Of a stretch of DNA of 9,689 nucleotides, positions 6,806-9,689 are shown piece by piece. Position numbers and translations under genes: made by a program. Numbering within the stretch: position 1 is the first letter of the stretch; every line of letters begins with the position of its first letter. Origin of the DNA: CAYMLQ01 sp964390795. GTDB taxonomy: Bacteria > Verrucomicrobiota > Kiritimatiellia > RFP12 > UBA1067. Under the pieces are notes generated by a model. It was not told the origin of the DNA, ran no database searches, and saw only the letters and a program-made list of their open reading frames with translations. The DNA is taken from NCBI GenBank assembly GCA_964390795.1, contig CAYMLQ010000220.1:1-9689 (forward strand), in the 5' to 3' direction.

Positions 6806-7384
6806 ATGGCATCCATCAAAGGGACTCAGACCGAGAAGAACGTGTTGACCGCCTTCACAGGCGAGTCGGCCGCGCGTAACCGTTACACCTATTGGGCTGC
6901 TCAGGCGAAGAAAGAGGGCTTTGTTCAGATCGAAGCGATTTTCGAAGAGACGGCGAACCAGGAGAAAGAGCACGCCAAGCGGCTTTTCAAGTTTCTGGAG
7001 GGAGGCGAGGTGCAGGTCTCGATCGGACTGCCGGCTGGCGTGATCGGCAAGACCATAGACAATCTGAACCACGCGGCCGAAGGCGAAGAGCACGAGTGGC
7101 AGCACATGTATCCGGACTTTGCCAAGGTCGCTCGGGCCGAGGGGTTCGAAGAGGTCGCGAATGTGATGGAGACCATCGCCGTGGCCGAGAAGTTCCATGG
7201 CGAACGGTATCGTACGCTTGCGGCAAACATCCGGAACGGCACTGTCTTCAAGCGCGATGATCCGATGACCGTCTGGCGCTGCCGCAACTGCGGCTACATC
7301 CACGTCGGCGCGGAAGCCATGGACGTGTGTCCGGCCTGCTCGCATCCGAAGGCCCACTTCGAGCTGGCTGCGCTCAACTGGTAA
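6806..7384 (+). CDS. rbr: Rubrerythrin
   Basis: Rubrerythrin is a cytosolic non-haem iron peroxidase that reduces hydrogen peroxide in anaerobes and microaerophiles, drawing electrons through its rubredoxin domain. This 192-residue copy has the classic layout. An N-terminal four-helix ferritin-like domain carries diiron ligands Glu20, Glu53, His56, Glu94, Glu97, Glu128 and His131. A C-terminal rubredoxin domain has CRNCGY (Cys159/162) and CPAC (Cys175/178) for one iron. The numbering agrees with the Desulfovibrio protein as I recall it. The start MASIKGTQ is set by AAAGGGAG (6793-6800), five bases before the ATG, and matches family N-termini. It is divergent from uvsE and probably monocistronic or weakly linked to the next gene. 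Induction by peroxide is likely from family knowledge, but no PerR-type site was identified. Confidence 0.97.
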   Translation: MASIKGTQTEKNVLTAFTGESAARNRYTYWAAQAKKEGFVQIEAIFEETANQEKEHAKRLFKFLEGGEVQVSIGLPAGVIGKTIDNLNHAAEGEEHEWQHMYPDFAKVARAEGFEEVANVMETIAVAEKFHGERYRTLAANIRNGTVFKRDDPMTVWRCRNCGYIHVGAEAMDVCPACSHPKAHFELAALNW

Positions 7385-7416
7385 CGGGCAGGATAACTGC
7401 GCATGCGATGGGTTGA

Positions 7417-7439
7417 CTTATCAGGCACAGTCTGACAAG
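7417..7439 (+). terminator. Imperfect hairpin between rbr and the TIM-barrel gene
   Basis: CTTATCAG (7417-7424) pairs with CTGACAAG (7432-7439) with one mismatch around a 7-base loop, followed by only CTTT. It could be a weak terminator for rbr. Because it ends nine bases before ATG 7449, it could also affect initiation of the next gene. Confidence 0.35.
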
Positions 7440-7448
7440 CTTTAGGCC

Positions 7449-8399
7449 ATGAATACTGTTTCCATCAGTCGCAGATCTTTTCTCCAAAACTCGCTTGCCG
7501 CAGGCGCGGCGCTGGCCGTGACGGCGCGCGCCGCACAGCAGGCTCGCGCGGTCCGCCCGCTCCGGCTCGGTGCCCCGGCCTTCGCGAAGACCGAAGATCC
7601 CGTCGAACTCGCCCGCTGGCACCGTGCCGCAGGCTACCGCGCGGCGTATTGCCCGAAAGTCGGGGTCGCGGAAACTGACCGCATCCGAGCTATTGAAAAG
7701 GCGTTCGGCGAGGCGGATGTGGTGATCGCCGAGGTGGGGCGCTGGTGTAACCTGCTCGACCCCGACCCGGAAAAGCGCAAGAAGAATTTCGCCAACGTCA
7801 CCGAGGGTCTTGCGTTGGCCGACGCCGTCGGCGCGAAGTGCTGCGTCGACATCGCGGGATCATTCAACCCGGACGTCTGGTACGGCCCACATCCCGACAA
7901 CTTCACCCAGCGCTTCTTCGACGCCGCCGTCGAGAACGCGCGGGCGATCATCGATGCGGTCAAGCCGCGCCGCGCGAAATTCGGCTACGAGATGATGGGC
8001 TGGACCATGCCGGAGACGGCGGACCGGTATCTGGCGATGATCAAGGCCGTGGACCGTCCCGCCTTCGGCGTGCATCTCGACCCGTGCAATCTCGTCAACT
8101 CCCCTGAGAAAATCTACCGCAACACGGATCTGCTGAACGAGTGTTTCGATAAGCTCGCGCCGTGGATCGTGAGCTGCCACGCGAAAGATCTGGCGTGGGA
8201 GGTGGAGATGAACGTCCACTTCCGCGAGGTCCGCCCCGGCACGGGGCTGCTCGACTACGGCACCTTCCTGCGGCGCCTAGCCGCGCTGCCGGAACAGCCG
8301 CCGCTGATGATCGAGCACCTCAAGGGAGAGGAGGAGTACGCCGCAGCGGCGAAACACATCCTCGACACCGGCAAGTCGCTGGGACTATGCTTCTCGTGA
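7449..8399 (+). CDS. Tat-exported xylose-isomerase-like TIM-barrel protein
   Basis: This 316-residue protein begins with a twin-arginine signal: SRRSFL (7-12), then an Ala-rich hydrophobic stretch, with likely cleavage near residues 28-34. It should be folded in the cytoplasm with its metal and exported. The mature part is a sugar phosphate isomerase/epimerase (AP endonuclease family 2) TIM barrel. Candidate metal ligands sit on successive strands: Glu181 (FGYEMMGW), His209/Asp211 (GVHLDP), His244 (SCHAKDL) and Glu289 (MIEHLKG). Relatives act on keto-sugars, inosose or similar polyols; the substrate cannot be told from sequence. The ribosome-binding site is weak (TTTAGG), but the Tat signal supports the start. 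Such exported barrels are common in PVC bacteria, often beside DUF1080 proteins as here. The downstream gene is co-directional with a 74-base gap and may share its transcript and substrate pathway. Confidence 0.9.
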   Translation: MNTVSISRRSFLQNSLAAGAALAVTARAAQQARAVRPLRLGAPAFAKTEDPVELARWHRAAGYRAAYCPKVGVAETDRIRAIEKAFGEADVVIAEVGRWCNLLDPDPEKRKKNFANVTEGLALADAVGAKCCVDIAGSFNPDVWYGPHPDNFTQRFFDAAVENARAIIDAVKPRRAKFGYEMMGWTMPETADRYLAMIKAVDRPAFGVHLDPCNLVNSPEKIYRNTDLLNECFDKLAPWIVSCHAKDLAWEVEMNVHFREVRPGTGLLDYGTFLRRLAALPEQPPLMIEHLKGEEEYAAAAKHILDTGKSLGLCFS

Positions 8400-8419
8400 G
8401 CGGGCGGGAAAGCCCTTAC
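8396..8419 (+). repeat. Hairpin after the TIM-barrel gene
   Basis: GTGAG (8396-8400) and GGC (8403-8405) can pair with GCC and CTTAC (8412-8419) around a GGGAAA loop, with a 2-base bulge and one G-T pair. No T run follows, so it may be a processing or stability hairpin within an operon rather than a terminator. Just downstream, AATTCGAATT (8433-8442) is a perfect 10-base palindrome of unknown meaning. Confidence 0.3.
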
Positions 8420-8473
8420 GGATGCATTTCAAAATTCGAATTCGGATATGCGAGCGGACATGAGGAGGGGAAG

Positions 8474-9689
8474 ATGATAAGGATGCTGACGCGGAGGACT
8501 TTTTTGGCGCTCGCTTGTGTGGCCTGCGCGGCGATGGGTTGGTCGGCCAACGTCCCGCTGGATGAGAGCCTCGTCGCTCTGTTCGCAGATCTGCACGTTA
8601 CTGTCGATGCGAATAATCCGCATCAGCGCGCGGGGCTGGCGCAGAGCGTGAGAGAGGTGCTGGCCCTCAACCCGCGCCCGGCGAACGTGCTCCTCTACGG
8701 CGATCTTTCGATCAATGTCGGCGCGACCAACGACTACCGGGTGCTGAAGGAGGTCGTCCAGCCGCTCGAGGACGCCGGCGTCCGCTGTCACGCCTGCTTC
8801 GGCAACCACGACCGGCGTGCCGCGTTTCGCTCGGTGTTCCCTGACCGCCTGGCTGACAAACCTCTGGTGCCTGGGCGGCTAGTGACGGTCGTCAAGATGC
8901 CTCACGCCGATTTCATCCTTTTGGACTCGAGCCTCGAGGGTCCGGTCAATGGCGAGATCGACGCTGCGCAGCGGACGTGGCTCAAAGAAACGCTGGCCGG
9001 ATATAAAAAACCGGTCTTCGTCGGTGCGCACCACCCGATCAAGGAGACGGGCGTGGCCGATCTGATGGCTGCCAGTCCGTGGTGCAAGGGGTACATCTAC
9101 GGTCACAACCACACGTGGAAGCAACAGCGGGAGGCGGGGGTCGAGACGCTCTGCCTGCCGTCCACCGGCCACTGGGGCGATATCGGCTTTGTGCTTGTGA
9201 AGCTCAGCGATGCCGATGCCGTGTTCACCTTGCATCAACGCGATTTCTATTCTCCCCGTCCGGCTGCAAAACCCGAGGACGCCAAGCCCGAGTGGAAGGA
9301 GCGCGTGAAGAAGAATGACGGCAGCCAGTGGCGCGTGCCGTTCGCGGCTGCGACCGGCGACGGGTTCGTCCCGCTCTTTAACGGCAAGGATCTCTCCGGG
9401 TGGGAGCCCTGCAACATTGCGCCGGAAACCTTCTCGGCGCGTGACGGCATGATCGTCACCACCGGCTTGCCGGTCGGCACGCTGAGAACGGCGCGGATGT
9501 ACGAGAACTTCGTCATGGAGTTCGAGTGGCAGCACATGAAGACCGGAGGCAACTCGGGCCTCTTCATCTGGGCGGACGGGCTGCCGGTCGCAGGATCGGC
9601 CTTCTCACGCGGCATCGAGATCCAGATTCTCGATCCCGGCTTCGACGTGAAGGGCAAGAACGAGTGGTACAGCACGCACGGCGACATCT
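8474..9689 (+). CDS. Metallophosphoesterase fused to 3-keto-disaccharide hydrolase (DUF1080) domain, 3' partial
   Basis: The frame stays open to the window edge, giving 405 residues of an incomplete protein. ATG 8474 follows GAGGAGGGG (8462-8470). The N-terminus MIRMLTRRTFLALACVACAA is a signal peptide of Tat-like (TRRTFL) or possibly Sec type; Cys15 or Cys18 could even suggest a lipoprotein, though no good lipobox is seen. Residues about 30-255 form a calcineurin-like phosphoesterase with metal motifs DLH (39-41), GDLS (76-79), GNHD (110-113), AHHP (185-188) and GHNH (210-213). After a charged linker (about 262-295), a DUF1080 domain starts at FVPLFNGKDLSGW (298-310), with GNSGLFIW and GIEIQILD further on. 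DUF1080 members are concanavalin-like folds linked to hydrolysis of 3-keto-glycosides. The set of metal motifs suggests an active phosphoesterase. The fusion implies one exported enzyme handling a phosphorylated or sulfated-type glycan fragment, but the substrate is unknown. Confidence 0.92.
   Translation, partial: MIRMLTRRTFLALACVACAAMGWSANVPLDESLVALFADLHVTVDANNPHQRAGLAQSVREVLALNPRPANVLLYGDLSINVGATNDYRVLKEVVQPLEDAGVRCHACFGNHDRRAAFRSVFPDRLADKPLVPGRLVTVVKMPHADFILLDSSLEGPVNGEIDAAQRTWLKETLAGYKKPVFVGAHHPIKETGVADLMAASPWCKGYIYGHNHTWKQQREAGVETLCLPSTGHWGDIGFVLVKLSDADAVFTLHQRDFYSPRPAAKPEDAKPEWKERVKKNDGSQWRVPFAAATGDGFVPLFNGKDLSGWEPCNIAPETFSARDGMIVTTGLPVGTLRTARMYENFVMEFEWQHMKTGGNSGLFIWADGLPVAGSAFSRGIEIQILDPGFDVKGKNEWYSTHGDI

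Noticed and set aside
8879..9535. Minus-strand open frame of 218 residues
   Set aside because: It is antisense to the metallophosphoesterase-DUF1080 gene, whose motifs establish the plus-strand frame.
1..9689. CRISPR array, tRNA, rRNA, insertion sequence or attachment site
   Set aside because: I saw no regularly spaced repeats, cloverleaf-like sequence, transposase or flanking direct repeats in the window.

Overview
The window looks like the chromosome of an uncultivated or poorly characterised bacterium, most likely from the PVC group (Kiritimatiellota, Lentisphaerota, Verrucomicrobiota or Planctomycetota). The clues are two exported catabolic-type proteins near the right end: a Tat-targeted sugar-isomerase-like TIM barrel, and a metallophosphoesterase fused to a 3-keto-disaccharide hydrolase (DUF1080) domain. 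Both types are abundant in that group. A rubrerythrin suggests an anaerobic or microaerophilic lifestyle. The taxonomic call is an inference from gene content only.

Left part (1-5706): four genes run in the same direction. The first (open at the left edge) and second encode helical proteins I do not recognise. The third encodes a two-domain KaiC/RadA-like ATPase with one intact and one degenerate nucleotide site. The fourth encodes a PilT-like secretion/retraction ATPase with intact motor motifs but no recognisable AIRNLIR retraction motif. Genes 1-2 are 13 bases apart and genes 2-3 overlap by 14 bases. Genes 2 and 3 start at nearly identical ribosome-binding elements in which the Shine-Dalgarno bases can pair with bases just before the ATG. 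Gene 4 follows after 112 bases. This is the candidate undescribed system of the window: a KaiC-like ATPase and a PilT-like motor ATPase with two orphan proteins and no pilus genes in view. It recalls the archaellum pair ArlH/ArlI, but only by analogy.

Middle part (5707-7384): a hairpin separates gene 4 from the convergent uvsE (UV damage endonuclease, minus strand). uvsE is divergent from rbr (rubrerythrin) across a 137-base intergenic region. Together they are a small DNA-repair and oxidative-stress pair.

Right part (7385-9689): the Tat-exported TIM-barrel protein, then the metallophosphoesterase-DUF1080 fusion, which runs off the right edge. They are co-directional with a 74-base gap and probably act outside the cytoplasm on sugars or phosphoesters. 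By eye the right part is clearly richer in G+C than the first two genes. I found no tRNA, rRNA, CRISPR array, insertion sequence or long repeat.
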